A stretch of 64,000 nt of DNA, taken from contig NZ_CP012678.1 in NCBI RefSeq assembly GCF_001298525.1, forward strand, positions 930,001 to 994,000, given 5' to 3'. Source of the stretch: Psychrobacter urativorans (GTDB taxonomy: Bacteria; Pseudomonadota; Gammaproteobacteria; Pseudomonadales; Moraxellaceae). The position numbers were made by a program, and so were the translations under genes. The notes beneath the pieces were generated by a model. The model did not search any database. It saw nothing but the letters and a program-made list of their open reading frames with translations, and had not been told where the DNA came from. This document shows, piece after piece, positions 1 to 9,106 of this stretch. How positions within the stretch are numbered: position 1 is the stretch's first letter; every line of letters starts with the position of its first letter.

Positions 1-252
1 ATAGTAAGCACCATCAAGACTTACTGTATTGATAATATTACCGTCTGTATTCACTAATTTACTGGTTTTAATATTAAGTGATTCAAGGGGCTGTTGCGCT
101 CCCCCTCCTCCATTGCCATTACCATTACCACCACCCGGTGCTGGCGCAATAGAGTCTACGGCATCACCGCCACCACAACCGGCTAATGCCAAGGCACAGG
201 TCAAAAAGGTGAGCTGAAATAACTTAGAGGTAGGTAGAGAGCTGTATGACAT
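1..252 (-). CDS. Lipoprotein, N-terminal part (runs off window start)
   Basis: The first 84 codons read on the minus strand from the ATG at 252. The N-terminus is a lipoprotein signal: a hydrophobic stretch (LFQLTFLTCALALAGC) with lipobox LAGC and the acylated cysteine at residue 26. A Gly/Asn-rich flexible linker (about residues 40-52) follows, then the start of a folded region (ESLNIKTSKLVNTDGNIINT). The product should be a membrane-anchored periplasmic or surface lipoprotein. The rest lies outside the window, so no family can be named. Confidence 0.75.
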   Translation of the reverse strand, partial: MSYSSLPTSKLFQLTFLTCALALAGCGGGDAVDSIAPAPGGGNGNGNGGGGAQQPLESLNIKTSKLVNTDGNIINTVSLDGAYY

Positions 253-521
253 ATTTTGGACTCCGCATCGGCGAGGATTTATTGAATAGAAAAAGCAGAA
301 AGTTGCCACACTATTAGTAACAATAGGGGCACTCATAAATAGGTTTAGTAGTAATAATATTTATAGTAACAGCTTGTATATAATTTCTAACGGTAACTTT
401 ACTGATTTTTATCGTAACTTACAACTAAAGATTCTACCTTTGTATTAAGTAATCAATAACATAGTAGGATAAATTCAGGGTATAATAGGCAGCTTTTATA
501 ACGACCGTTATTACAATAAAT

Positions 522-550
522 TTGAATATTTATAAAATTTGTGGTATAAA
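522..550 (+). promoter_or_regulatory. Putative sigma70 promoter of rpmB-rpmG
   Basis: A -35 element TTGAAT (522-527) and a -10 element TATAAA (545-550) are separated by exactly 17 bp. Transcription would begin near 557 and leave a leader of about 180 nt before rpmB. This is inferred from consensus match only. Confidence 0.45.
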
Positions 551-697
551 TGTCGGCTTTAAAATTTTCTGATTTGGTATGGCTGTTATTAGCCTTTAGA
601 TAACAGATGTATCAGTTCAACCTTCATATAGTTTTGTTTGGTGCAATGGTGTCGTTTGCTGTGTCCATGCCGCAAATACGCGCAAATTGCCCAGACT

Positions 698-718
698 GGT
701 ATGAGAAAACCTCATACC
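698..718 (+). promoter_or_regulatory. Leader hairpin just upstream of rpmB
   Basis: Perfect 8-bp arms GGTATGAG (698-705) and CTCATACC (711-718) flank a 5-nt loop, ending about 10 nt before the AGGAG ribosome binding site. The position fits a translational or attenuation element of the ribosomal-protein mRNA, but no known r-protein binding motif is recognised. Confidence 0.4.
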
Positions 719-738
719 TCATAGATTAGGAGTTCGCC

Positions 739-975
739 ATGTCTAGAGTTTGCCAAGTGACTGGAAAGCGCCCTATGGTGGGTAATAATGTTTCGCACGC
801 AAACAACAAAACCCGTCGTCGCTTTCTACCAAACCTTCATCACCATCGTTTTTGGGTAGAATCTGAAAACCGTTTTGTACGTCTACGTATCTCTACTAAA
901 GGTATGCGTATCATCGACAAATTAGGTATTGATAAAGTGCTAGTAGATTTGCGCGCACAAGGTCAAAAAGTTTAA
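739..975 (+). CDS. rpmB: 50S ribosomal protein L28
   Basis: L28 is a structural protein of the large ribosomal subunit. The 78-residue length is standard, and the sequence has the family opening [12 protein letters not shown], the [18 protein letters not shown] basic segment and the [15 protein letters not shown] region. It is preceded by AGGAG at good spacing. rpmG follows 39 bp downstream, giving the conserved rpmB-rpmG operon. Confidence 0.98.
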   Translation: MSRVCQVTGKRPMVGNNVSHANNKTRRRFLPNLHHHRFWVESENRFVRLRISTKGMRIIDKLGIDKVLVDLRAQGQKV

Positions 976-1014
976 GCCACGCGCTTGCATGCCATCATTT
1001 AAAGGAAAGCTATC

Positions 1015-1170
1015 ATGAGAGATAAAATCAAGTTGGTATCAACTGCTGGTACTGGGTATTACTACACCACTACTAAAAACAAGCGTACGATGCCTGGCAA
1101 AATGGAAATGAAGAAATTCGATCCAAAAATTCGCCAACACGTTTTGTTTAAAGAAGCAAAAATCAAATAA
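1015..1170 (+). CDS. rpmG: 50S ribosomal protein L33
   Basis: This 51-residue L33 ([20 protein letters not shown] at the start, [20 protein letters not shown] near the end) follows rpmB in the standard operon order. It starts at ATG 1015 behind AAAGGAAAG. It lacks the paired CxxC zinc-ribbon cysteines, so it is the zinc-independent form. A strong terminator lies 32 bp downstream. Confidence 0.97.
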   Translation: MRDKIKLVSTAGTGYYYTTTKNKRTMPGKMEMKKFDPKIRQHVLFKEAKIK

Positions 1171-1202
1171 TAGCCATTAAACAATGCCTATTATTTGACA
1201 AT

Positions 1203-1236
1203 AAAAAAGGGTTTATCAATTGATAAACCCTTTTTT
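1203..1236. terminator. Bidirectional intrinsic terminator (rpmG / hypothetical)
   Basis: A perfect 34-bp palindrome has its centre between 1219 and 1220. It has a GGG/CCC core and A6/T6 flanks, so it can act on both strands. It sits between convergent rpmG (+) and the minus-strand gene ending at 1284. Confidence 0.9.
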
Positions 1237-1283
1237 ATTGCCTGCTATTTACGATTAAAATCGTTATTTAACTACTTATATAT

Positions 1284-1595
1284 TTAGCTATAGTGCGTGG
1301 GTTCTTTATCATAAACGTGCGCATGCCACTGGCTCATCTGCTTTTTCATAATAATCTGAATAGCCGCATGAATCATATGCTGACCGATTGATTGCGTGTC
1401 AGTACCGAGCAACTCTTTCAGCTTATCAGAGAAATCAATGGTCATTAATGGCTCCTCGCTTTTTTCGGCATCACGTAATACCAGTTTACCGTCTTCCGCC
1501 TCTACTAACTCCAGCGTCGTCTCTTTCGCAAAGCCTGCAAAGGGGTCAGGACTTTCGTTGTCTACTTCTATCTCATTTTCAATATCATATGGCAT
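1284..1595 (-). CDS. Conserved hypothetical acidic protein
   Basis: A 103-residue soluble protein with an acidic N-terminal third (IENEIEVDNESPDPF). A middle part resembles beta strands (TTLELVEAEDGKLVLRDA), and the C-terminal part is probably helical (IGQHMIHAAIQIIMKKQ). It has no signal peptide or membrane segment. I do not recognise a characterised family. A single strong terminator lies beyond its stop, suggesting a monocistronic unit. Confidence 0.7.
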   Translation of the reverse strand: MPYDIENEIEVDNESPDPFAGFAKETTLELVEAEDGKLVLRDAEKSEEPLMTIDFSDKLKELLGTDTQSIGQHMIHAAIQIIMKKQMSQWHAHVYDKEPTHYS

Positions 1596-1765
1596 TCAGT
1601 GTTTTTCCTTATTATCCCATCTTATCATGTTATATAGCGCATTGCCTTATGACAAAAAGGGGCAAATACATTACCATTTACAATGGATGCGTTGCTTGCC
1701 AAATTCAAGGGCATGGTGCTAAGTCTAGTGTATAAGCCAATAAAACATTCAGCCTAATAGATAAC

Positions 1766-2077
1766 TTAACGCCAATAGCGCAATTTGGCTAAGGTAAATA
1801 AGAACGCGACAAACATACCTAAATAATAGACCAGTTTTAGCTCTAAGCTAGGATCGCGATATTTAAACGGTAGCGCAATCGTGGCAGTGGCAGTCGGTAA
1901 TATCAATAGCATGAGTAACCAATTTTCAATGACATTCAGCCAGCCTTGTAGGTCACTACCATGACGTAAGGACGCTAAACCAAGCAACAAACAGCCAATA
2001 ATTAAACTGGTAAATAGACCGTTTGGTAAGTCTTTGGGATAAATAATATTGGCAAGAGCTGCCGGTACAATTCGCAT
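1766..2077 (-). CDS. Small integral membrane protein, unknown function
   Basis: About 103 residues when started at the ATG at 2077, which has GGA 7 nt upstream; a TTG start at 2089 would add four residues. Three hydrophobic spans are visible (GLFTSLIIGCLLLGLAS, NWLLMLLILPTATATIAL, LVYYLGMFVAFLFTLA), and the tail is basic. It follows another small membrane protein in the same orientation and frame, with a 90-bp gap that itself encodes a hydrophobic stretch closed by TGA. A longer ancestral gene is therefore possible. No family recognised. Confidence 0.6.
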   Translation of the reverse strand: MRIVPAALANIIYPKDLPNGLFTSLIIGCLLLGLASLRHGSDLQGWLNVIENWLLMLLILPTATATIALPFKYRDPSLELKLVYYLGMFVAFLFTLAKLRYWR

Positions 2078-2167
2078 GCAAAATTCCAAGAATAATCACG
2101 CATGACGTATGGACATCACATAGATTAAGGTCATTAATAGGGTTAAATAAAAATACTTAGCCAGCAA

Positions 2168-2527
2168 CTAGCTGTAGCCACCCATCAACCACAGCATAGA
2201 AATACAAGCGGTTAGACAACCTAAGCTAATCGCATTCCAACCCTCGATATGCACGCCATTTAGCTTATTAAAGATTTTTGAGCCCAGCCAAAACAACAGT
2301 GGAATACCAAGCACAAAAGCAGGTACCAATACCGCAGCATGACGCCATACATCGCCTACTTCTTCACCTGATAGAATACGAAACGCATAACCGGCAAGAC
2401 TTAATATTAAGGAAAATATAGCCAGTCCGATGGTAATGCCTTTAGGTACTAGGCTTGATTTTTTGGCTGCCGAATGGTTACTGATAGCAGCATTGGCTGC
2501 TGGCGTATAGGTTTGTGATTTGTTCAT
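2168..2527 (-). CDS. Small membrane protein, unknown function
   Basis: A 119-residue protein with GAGGTG before its ATG. The N-terminus is polar and Ala/Ser-rich (about 28 residues), followed by three hydrophobic segments: ITIGLAIFSLILSLAGYA, HAAVLVPAFVLGIPLLFWLG and ISLGCLTACISMLWLMGG. It probably resides in the inner membrane. It lies between rpe and another small membrane protein in the same direction, so the three may be co-transcribed. Function unknown. Confidence 0.65.
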   Translation of the reverse strand: MNKSQTYTPAANAAISNHSAAKKSSLVPKGITIGLAIFSLILSLAGYAFRILSGEEVGDVWRHAAVLVPAFVLGIPLLFWLGSKIFNKLNGVHIEGWNAISLGCLTACISMLWLMGGYS

Positions 2528-2641
2528 AGTGCACCTCGATAATGGAGAATGATGCAGATTTTGGGTGCTGGTAGCATATCAATCATGCTCAGCGCACACA
2601 GTTGCACATCACTGACTATCTTACTATTACTATAGCAGTGA

Positions 2642-3331
2642 TTACGGTTGAGCTGCCAATGCCAACTCTGCACGCATCGCATCAATAGCAGCGCGGTAAT
2701 CGGGCTGATTAAAAATAGCAGAACCGGCGACAAACATATCAGCACCTGCTTCAGCAATCGCACGAATATTACTCGCCTTAATACCGCCATCGACTTCTAG
2801 GCGAATATCACGACCACTGGCATCAATCAGTTTACGCACGTCACGTACTTTATTAAGCGTGCTATCAATAAATGACTGACCACCAAAACCGGGGTTAACG
2901 CTCATCAATAAGATTTGATCGACTTTATCCATGACGTAGTCTAAATGATGTAATGGCGTGGCAGGATTCAACACTAAGCCACATTTTGCGCCGCCATCTT
3001 TTATCAATTGCAATGAGCGATCAACGTGAGCACTGGCTTCTGGATGGAAGGTAATAATACTCGCACCCGCTTCTAAGAACTGCTCAATCATGCCATCGAC
3101 AGGCGATACCATCAGATGCACATCAATAGGCGCATCAATACCATAATCACGCAGCGCTTTACATATCATACTACCAAAAGTGAGATTCGGTACATAATGA
3201 TTGTCCATCACATCAAAATGAACCACGTCAGCGCCCGCTTTTAGAACCTTATCGACTTCTTCACCCAAACGAGCAAAATCAGCAGATAAGATAGAAGGAG
3301 CAATTAAATATTGTTTATCAGGACAAATCAT
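2642..3331 (-). CDS. rpe: Ribulose-phosphate 3-epimerase
   Basis: Interconverts D-ribulose 5-phosphate and D-xylulose 5-phosphate in the pentose phosphate pathway. The TIM-barrel signatures are complete: [15 protein letters not shown], the metal and acid-base motif [17 protein letters not shown] (His38, Asp40), [17 protein letters not shown], and the second catalytic Asp in LEVDGGIK. The length of 229 residues is normal. The start is supported by AAAGG upstream. Tandem 13-bp repeats lie about 70 bp upstream. Confidence 0.97.
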   Translation of the reverse strand: MICPDKQYLIAPSILSADFARLGEEVDKVLKAGADVVHFDVMDNHYVPNLTFGSMICKALRDYGIDAPIDVHLMVSPVDGMIEQFLEAGASIITFHPEASAHVDRSLQLIKDGGAKCGLVLNPATPLHHLDYVMDKVDQILLMSVNPGFGGQSFIDSTLNKVRDVRKLIDASGRDIRLEVDGGIKASNIRAIAEAGADMFVAGSAIFNQPDYRAAIDAMRAELALAAQP

Positions 3332-3398
3332 AATAAAGCCTTTGGGCGTGGATATTAGTGAGCGTAGCTATTTGATAAATCAGAAATGGACGTATGCC

Positions 3399-3438
3399 GT
3401 ATTGGTATAAAGTATTGGTATAAAGTGTTCGTATCAAA
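3399..3438. repeat. 13-bp tandem repeat, about 3 copies
   Basis: GTATTGGTATAAA occurs perfectly at 3399-3411 and 3412-3424, with a degenerate third copy at 3425-3438. It lies between the DUF2805 gene and rpe, upstream of rpe. Confidence 0.8.
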
Positions 3439-3440
3439 TA

Positions 3441-3851
3441 CTATCGTGGCTTATATTGAGTTTTACAATGGGCACGACCGACTATAAAAGTGCGTTTCGC
3501 TTGATGCTTAGTCACACGACCGGTCACCCGCTGCCGCCACAGTCGAAAAGAAGAGGGCTTTAACTGCTGACGCATCAACTTGATTACCGCAGACTCATTG
3601 AGCCCATAACTGTGCTCTATCGCCGCAAACGGCGTTCTATCTTCCCATGCCATCTCTATTACACGTGATAGTTGTGACTCATTAAGAGCCGTATTATCTA
3701 CTGCCTCTATTATTTTTGATAGCGTTTTACTTGACTTAATAGTAATGAGTTGGCAATTTGCATCGTGCTTTAGCTTTTTATCGTGCTTTAACTGTAGAGC
3801 GTTATCTATATCGGCTTGCATAAGCGCAAGAGAGGATGAAGCATTTGCCAT
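3441..3851 (-). CDS. DUF2805 (TIGR03643) family protein
   Basis: The C-terminal half carries the compact helical domain of this family: LSRVIEMAWEDRTPFAAIE, then LNESAVIKLMRQQLKPSSF and RLWRQRVTGRVTKH. It resembles a helix-turn-helix fold, but no activity is known. I chose the ATG at 3851 (136 residues) because GAAAGG precedes it; an upstream ATG at 3893 has no ribosome binding site. The N-terminal 60 residues are Lys/Asn-rich and low in conservation. Confidence 0.8.
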   Translation of the reverse strand: MANASSSLALMQADIDNALQLKHDKKLKHDANCQLITIKSSKTLSKIIEAVDNTALNESQLSRVIEMAWEDRTPFAAIEHSYGLNESAVIKLMRQQLKPSSFRLWRQRVTGRVTKHQAKRTFIVGRAHCKTQYKPR

Positions 3852-3953
3852 AAGAACGTAGCCTTTCAAAAAGTAGTCGCATCGTTGTGTCATTGTTTAT
3901 TTAAAATACCGCTCTGTTTACCATACCGCTCTATTTAGAAACACAACATCTAT

Positions 3954-4844
3954 TTAGCTCAGCTGTGCCATGCGCCAATGATGCTCAATATGATCATGAA
4001 TAACGGTTTGAATAAAATAATAGCTGTGGTCATGACCTGCTTGATAGCGCAGTGTTAATGGCTGACCTGCCTTCTCACAGGCTTGCTGTAACTTTGGCGT
4101 TTGCAGCTGACCGTCTGCTAAAAACTCATCAGCCGCTCCTTGATCCACTAAAATACTAGCGTATTGCTGACCAACGGCTTCAATAGTATGAGCCGCATCA
4201 GATTCCTGCCATTTAACCTTATTATCACCGAAGTATTCGCTAAAAGCGGCTTGCCCCCATGCCGACTCGCTTGCCGCGCAGACGGGCGACAGGGCTGAGA
4301 CACTAACGAATTTGCTAGGAAATTTAAAGCCTAGTAATAGCGCACCATGACCACCCATTGAATGACCCATGATGCCAATACTAGTGATGGCAAACTCAGC
4401 ACGCAGCAAATCATATAACTCATCAACAATATAGCTTTGCATATTAAAACGTTCTGACCACGGGGCGCAAGTGGCATCGACATAGTAACTTGCGCCTTGA
4501 CCGACAAAATAGCGTTCATCGTTGGCAACATCAACTTCGGCATTACTGCGAGGCGAGGTATCTGGCGCAATAAATATCATGCCAAGCTCGCTGCATTTTT
4601 TTTGCACATGGGCTTTATGGGTGACGTTATCGGCATTACAAGTTAGCCCAGACAAATACAAGACTGCGGGACAACGATGTCCTGCTAATGCTTCATCAGG
4701 TAAATAAATACTAAAAGTCATCGACGTCTTAGTGGCGGTCGAATCATGGCTATAGTAATGCTGCTCGCCATCAAAACAGCGATTGGCACTGATCTGCGTC
4801 AGCTTTGAATTAGCAGATAAGCTGTCAGCGTAATAGTTAGTCAT
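3954..4844 (-). CDS. fghA: S-formylglutathione hydrolase
   Basis: Hydrolyses S-formylglutathione to glutathione and formate, the last step of glutathione-dependent formaldehyde detoxification. It is an esterase D-type alpha/beta hydrolase of 296 residues. The nucleophile is Ser162 in GIMGHSMGGHGAL. Other signatures are PAVLYLSGLTCNADN (oxyanion region), FIAPDTSPR, DQGAADEFL (acid) and the catalytic His in AGHDHSYYF. The usual partner, adhC (class III alcohol dehydrogenase), is not adjacent, so the gene stands alone here. Confidence 0.95.
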   Translation of the reverse strand: MTNYYADSLSANSKLTQISANRCFDGEQHYYSHDSTATKTSMTFSIYLPDEALAGHRCPAVLYLSGLTCNADNVTHKAHVQKKCSELGMIFIAPDTSPRSNAEVDVANDERYFVGQGASYYVDATCAPWSERFNMQSYIVDELYDLLRAEFAITSIGIMGHSMGGHGALLLGFKFPSKFVSVSALSPVCAASESAWGQAAFSEYFGDNKVKWQESDAAHTIEAVGQQYASILVDQGAADEFLADGQLQTPKLQQACEKAGQPLTLRYQAGHDHSYYFIQTVIHDHIEHHWRMAQLS

Positions 4845-5260
4845 AAATAATTACTCATAATTGACGTTCCTTTTATCTTATCATTATTTAAAAATCAGTA
4901 TTTAACAGTATTGCATAGTGTAGTATCAAAAAACTGAGTGCAAAGAACACTATTTAATAACAGCAAGTTAATAACAGCAAGCACAATAAAAATAAGCGCT
5001 AGAACCCACATGAGCAGCGCTTATTTTTTAGTTTTTATAAAGCCAGTAGTAGTTATCCGCTCAAACATCATTTTCATAATAAAAAATATAATCAATAAAT
5101 AGCAAATGACAGCACATGATGCCAGTTTAAAATTGACGGTTGTGTTAATGGTTATTATACAAAGCAAAAATCGTTAGAATGTAGGCTTTATATAGCACTT
5201 TGTTAAAGCAATATTTAACCCATATTTTATCAGAGCAAGTCACTAACACCTTAGCATCAA
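4845..5260. other. Intergenic region between fghA and C13 peptidase gene
   Basis: A 416-bp AT-rich gap. The only clear element is the hairpin terminator at 4988-5028. No supported reading frame was found. Confidence 0.5.
4988..5028 (-). terminator. Intrinsic terminator downstream of the C13 peptidase gene
   Basis: Perfect 13-bp arms (4988-5000 and 5016-5028, core AAGCGCT/AGCGCTT) flank a 15-nt loop, with A/T tracts on both sides. The upstream minus-strand gene ends at 5261. Confidence 0.75.
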
Positions 5261-6721
5261 TTATTGAACGCTGACAGCTTTATCAGCGATGATGTTAATC
5301 ATCGTATCCGTTGCGTCATTGTCGCTAGTAACTCTGGTCACTGTCGGACGTGCCTTATCGAACAACACTTGCTCAAATGCCGGTAATGCCGTTTTCATTA
5401 AGCTACCAACCACCATCTGTGGCTCAGACGGCTCGAAGCCCATCACACTTTCACGCTCATGCACTCGTAAACTGGCGTCTTTAAATGCGGCTAAAAAACT
5501 GGTGTTTTCACGCAAACCTTCTGCAAAAAACGCCTGACCAAAATAGGTCATCTCAGCGGTATTGGTACAGCCAAACGACATCTTATCCGCAGCTGATGCC
5601 GTAATGACCACCGTGGTTGGCGACTGTAATTCATCAATAAACGAACCTGAATAGCAAGCCGACACCACAATCACGCGCCAGCGAATACCTGACTCATCCA
5701 GTGCTTCTCGTAGCCATGCCGCATCCAAATCTTCCATGTCAAGAGGCGGATTTTCAAGTTGAACGATGTCAGTCGTACCGTGCGAGGACAAGGTCAATAA
5801 TAATACATCCTCATCGGCATTCATTTGCTGACCAATTCGCTTTAACCCTTGTAATATACTGGTCTTAGTGGCGACCGGCTCATCAAGCCAGCTATACGTA
5901 TTATTAATCAACGTCAGCGACTTTCCACTAGTGCCAAAACGCACATCAAACAACTCACGGACGCGATTAATCTCAGAACGAAAGACGTTCTGTTCAGCAA
6001 AGCCCGCCACACCCATAAAGTACCAATCACTTTTACCCGGTATGCTCGGATTAATGCTCGCTAACGCTTGTTGTAGTAGCTGCGGTTGTTTGTATAACGC
6101 CGCCTCTTCTAGTACTGGTTGTACCGGTATTTGCTTAAAAATAGGCTGGTCAGCGATATTACGTTGCCAAATAGTCAGCAGTGCTACCGCGCCCACTAAA
6201 ACAATTAACCGTTCCCACCACGGTGTACGTAAATGACGGGCAAATAACCACAATAATGCCAACGTTTGCCATAAGAACAGCAGCAAAAATAATATCGGTA
6301 AGAAATCATAGCTCCACTCAGGTAACCAACCATGACTGCCTAAAAACTGCACCGCGCTTTGTAGCAGCGCTGATAATGTATCGGCTACTAACCACAAAAT
6401 TACTGGCACAAACACCAGCGATTGATTACCAGCACGCCTTGCTAATATTATCCCACCAAGTAAAATAATGGTCGGCCAAATTAAGTAGCTGACCAGCCCT
6501 TGCTCATTAAAAATACTACCGCTTTCAGCAGCCAGCCATGAAAATAATACGTTGCTACCCAGCGCTAATAATGCAAAAGTAGCAAACTGCATAAAGGTCG
6601 GCTTCACCCAAGAAAATGCGCGTGTTGACCCAACCAGCATCCATAAAGATGCAATAATATTAGCAGCGAAATTGAGCGAAAAACGCTGAAGGGAGATGGT
6701 TTTGAGCGACGAGAGTGACAA
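5261..6721 (-). CDS. Membrane-anchored peptidase of family C13 (legumain-like)
   Basis: A 486-residue protein. The N-terminal 200 residues hold about five hydrophobic spans (for example YLIWPTIILLGGIILA and FLPILFLLLFLWQTLALLW). The C-terminal half is a clan CD cysteine peptidase: catalytic His314 in LLTLSSHGTTD and Cys356 in VIVVSACYSGSF, 42 residues apart as in legumains. Translation appears to begin at TTG 6721 behind GAGG, because no ATG occurs until codon 28. Substrate unknown; the peptidase domain may lie on either membrane face. Likely monocistronic. Confidence 0.87.
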   Translation of the reverse strand: MSLSSLKTISLQRFSLNFAANIIASLWMLVGSTRAFSWVKPTFMQFATFALLALGSNVLFSWLAAESGSIFNEQGLVSYLIWPTIILLGGIILARRAGNQSLVFVPVILWLVADTLSALLQSAVQFLGSHGWLPEWSYDFLPILFLLLFLWQTLALLWLFARHLRTPWWERLIVLVGAVALLTIWQRNIADQPIFKQIPVQPVLEEAALYKQPQLLQQALASINPSIPGKSDWYFMGVAGFAEQNVFRSEINRVRELFDVRFGTSGKSLTLINNTYSWLDEPVATKTSILQGLKRIGQQMNADEDVLLLTLSSHGTTDIVQLENPPLDMEDLDAAWLREALDESGIRWRVIVVSACYSGSFIDELQSPTTVVITASAADKMSFGCTNTAEMTYFGQAFFAEGLRENTSFLAAFKDASLRVHERESVMGFEPSEPQMVVGSLMKTALPAFEQVLFDKARPTVTRVTSDNDATDTMINIIADKAVSVQ

Positions 6722-6861
6722 AGACTTAGACCTCTATCCAGTCGAGAGAAATGTAGATGCCATCTAATATAGATAACACAATCTACTAGTTTAACCTGCT
6801 AATCTAACGCGATTGTAACGGATTGTCAGTCAAGAAAATAAGGCTGATTTGTAACGCTCAT

Positions 6862-6895
6862 AAAAAAAGAGGTCTTCATTTAAGACCTCTTTTTT
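6862..6895 (-). terminator. Intrinsic terminator of htpG
   Basis: A 10-bp perfect stem AAGAGGTCTT/AAGACCTCTT (6867-6876, 6882-6891) has A/T extensions. It lies about 80 bp beyond the htpG stop on the minus strand. Confidence 0.85.
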
Positions 6896-6975
6896 ACTCA
6901 ACTATTTCATTTTTCTTAGCGTAATTTTCAAATAGAATATCAGCTATATAACTATTAGCGCATTAAAAATAATTA

Positions 6976-8946
6976 TTAGCGCATCAATAGCTCGTTCACA
7001 CGTTTAAGATAAGCCGCAGGATCTTCAAGCTGACCACCATCCGCGAGTAACGCTTGGTCAAAAATAACTTGCGCCAACTTGTCAAAGTCGCCATCAGATT
7101 GCGCGCTATTCTCTAACTTTTTAATCAATGGATGGTCAGGGTTAATCTCAAGCGTCGGTTTGCTTTCTGGCACATCCTGCCCCATTTGCTTGAGCATTTG
7201 GATCATTTGTGGAGACAACTCACCTTCGCCAACCACTAAGCAGGCTGGACTATCGACCAAACGGGTAGACACTTTGACGTCTTTAGCACGCAAACCTAAG
7301 GCAGCTTTGAACTTATCAACCACTGGCTTGAGCGTCTCTTCAGCTTTTTCGGCTTCAGCTTTTTCGGCTTCGTCTTGCAAGTCGCCTAAATCTACCGCAC
7401 CTTTAGCGATGTTTTGTAATTGCGTGCCATCAAATTCGGTTAAGAAGTTCATTGCCCATTCATCAACACGGCTGGTCATCAAAATAACTTCGATGCCTTT
7501 TTTCTTAAATAGCTCAAGTTGTGGGCTATTTTTAGCAGCAGCAATGTTGTCAGCAGTGAGATAATAAATGGCTTTTTGACCGTCTTTCATGCGTGCTTTA
7601 TAGTCTTCAAAACTAGTCGTTTCGCCATCTTGGGTGCTGGTTGCGTAGCGTAGTAATTTGGCAATACGTTCTTTATTGCCCATATCTTCGCCAACGCCTT
7701 CTTTGATGACATCACCAAATTCAGCATAGAACTGCGCGAATTTTTCTTGTTTATCCGCATCTTCACTATTCGCAAGACTCGCTAATAAAGTCAAAATACG
7801 ACGCGCGTTGCCATCACGAATAGACTTAACATCACGCGATTCTTGTAAAATTTCACGGCTGACGTTCAAAGGTAAATCCGCTGAATCAATGACGCCTTTT
7901 ACAAAACGCAAATACATCGGTAGCAACTGCTCAGCATCATCCATAATAAAGACGCGCTTCACATACAGCTTTAAGCCGTGTTGCTGCTCGCGTGCGTATA
8001 AATCCATCGGTGCAGTTTTCGGGATATAGAGTAGCTGAGTATATTGCACGCGACCTTCAACACGGTTATGCGTCCACGTTAATGGGGCGTCCATGTCATA
8101 AGTGATATTTTTATAAAAGTCGACATATTCTTCATCTTCAATGTCAGATGGCGTACGCGTCCATAAGGCACTGGCTTTGTTAATGGTTTCCCATTCGTCG
8201 GTTAAGACCATTTGACCATTGGCAGGCGTGTCGCTACCTTCCTCAACTTCATCTTCTTGCCATACTTCTTTACGCATCTGAATTGGCAGGCTGATATGGT
8301 CAGAATACTTATTGACCAAACGCTTGATTTTGTTGCGGTCTAAATAGCTGTCTTCGCCTTCAGAATACTGCTCTTTTAAATGTAAAGTAATGCTCGAGCC
8401 GCGCTCTGCTTTAGTGATGTTTTCAACCGTAAAGCTACCCGTGCCGTCCGATACCCAGCGTACGCCATTTTCCGCAGGCTCGCCCGCTTTACGGGTTTCC
8501 ACGCTAATCGTATCCGCTACAATAAAGCCTGAATAAAAACCAACCCCAAATTGACCGATTAACTGACCATCTTGCTTTTGCGATTCAGACAACTTGTCTA
8601 GGAAAGCCTTAGTACCAGATTTGGCAATCGTGCCCAAGTTTTCAATCGCATCCGCTTCATTCATACCAATACCATTATCGGTAAAGGTAATGGTTTTAGC
8701 GTCTTCATCGACCGCAATACGAATACGCAGCTCACCGTCATCTTCGTAAAGACTGTCATCATTGGTCGCTTCAAAACGCAATTTATCACAGGCATCAGAG
8801 GCGTTTGAGACCAACTCACGTACGAAAATATCGGAATTAGAGTATAGCGAATGGGTCACTAAGTGTAATAACTGAGCCACTTCTGCTTCAAAGGTATGTT
8901 TTTTTAGTTCGGGTTTTTGGTTTTCTGTTGAGGTTTGTTCGCTCAT
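6976..8946 (-). CDS. htpG: Molecular chaperone HtpG (Hsp90)
   Basis: An ATP-dependent cytosolic chaperone of 656 residues. The N-terminal GHKL ATPase has [20 protein letters not shown] and [11 protein letters not shown]. The middle domain has the [17 protein letters not shown] and [15 protein letters not shown] signatures, and the C-terminal dimerisation domain contains [22 protein letters not shown] precedes the ATG. A 15-bp perfect tandem duplication (7339-7368) encodes the doubled AEKAE pentapeptide in the charged segment before the C-terminal domain. A terminator follows. Confidence 0.98.
   Translation of the reverse strand: MSEQTSTENQKPELKKHTFEAEVAQLLHLVTHSLYSNSDIFVRELVSNASDACDKLRFEATNDDSLYEDDGELRIRIAVDEDAKTITFTDNGIGMNEADAIENLGTIAKSGTKAFLDKLSESQKQDGQLIGQFGVGFYSGFIVADTISVETRKAGEPAENGVRWVSDGTGSFTVENITKAERGSSITLHLKEQYSEGEDSYLDRNKIKRLVNKYSDHISLPIQMRKEVWQEDEVEEGSDTPANGQMVLTDEWETINKASALWTRTPSDIEDEEYVDFYKNITYDMDAPLTWTHNRVEGRVQYTQLLYIPKTAPMDLYAREQQHGLKLYVKRVFIMDDAEQLLPMYLRFVKGVIDSADLPLNVSREILQESRDVKSIRDGNARRILTLLASLANSEDADKQEKFAQFYAEFGDVIKEGVGEDMGNKERIAKLLRYATSTQDGETTSFEDYKARMKDGQKAIYYLTADNIAAAKNSPQLELFKKKGIEVILMTSRVDEWAMNFLTEFDGTQLQNIAKGAVDLGDLQDEAEKAEAEKAEETLKPVVDKFKAALGLRAKDVKVSTRLVDSPACLVVGEGELSPQMIQMLKQMGQDVPESKPTLEINPDHPLIKKLENSAQSDGDFDKLAQVIFDQALLADGGQLEDPAAYLKRVNELLMR
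7339..7368. repeat. 15-bp in-frame tandem duplication inside htpG
   Basis: TTCAGCTTTTTCGGC is repeated perfectly at 7339-7353 and 7354-7368. It encodes two AEKAE units in a charged linker. Confidence 0.85.
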
Positions 8947-9106
8947 AACCGATCCTTAATGAATAAATAAAAGTAACAAGTCACCGTATTTAATAAACGG
9001 ACTGTTTATACAAATAGGGGCACGGCAAAAAATTTCAAGCATAAAGCGTGGCTTTATTATCATTAACGCTGTCGTTGTGAATAGCTAAGCAAAGATTAGG
9101 TACAAA

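Larger units (their letters stand above)
253..738. other. Divergent intergenic region upstream of rpmB
   Basis: This 486-bp AT-rich gap separates the divergent lipoprotein gene and rpmB. I see a good sigma70-type promoter (522-550), a leader hairpin (698-718) and the rpmB ribosome binding site AGGAG at 729-733. No coding potential was found. Confidence 0.6.

Noticed and set aside
1388..1735. Overlapping plus-strand genes opposite the hypothetical at 1284-1595
   Set aside because: Ser-rich and aperiodic translations typical of antisense shadows; no ribosome binding site or family resemblance.
7079..7564. 161-codon plus-strand frame inside htpG
   Set aside because: It lies fully antisense to a certain gene and has Ser/Ala-rich shadow composition.
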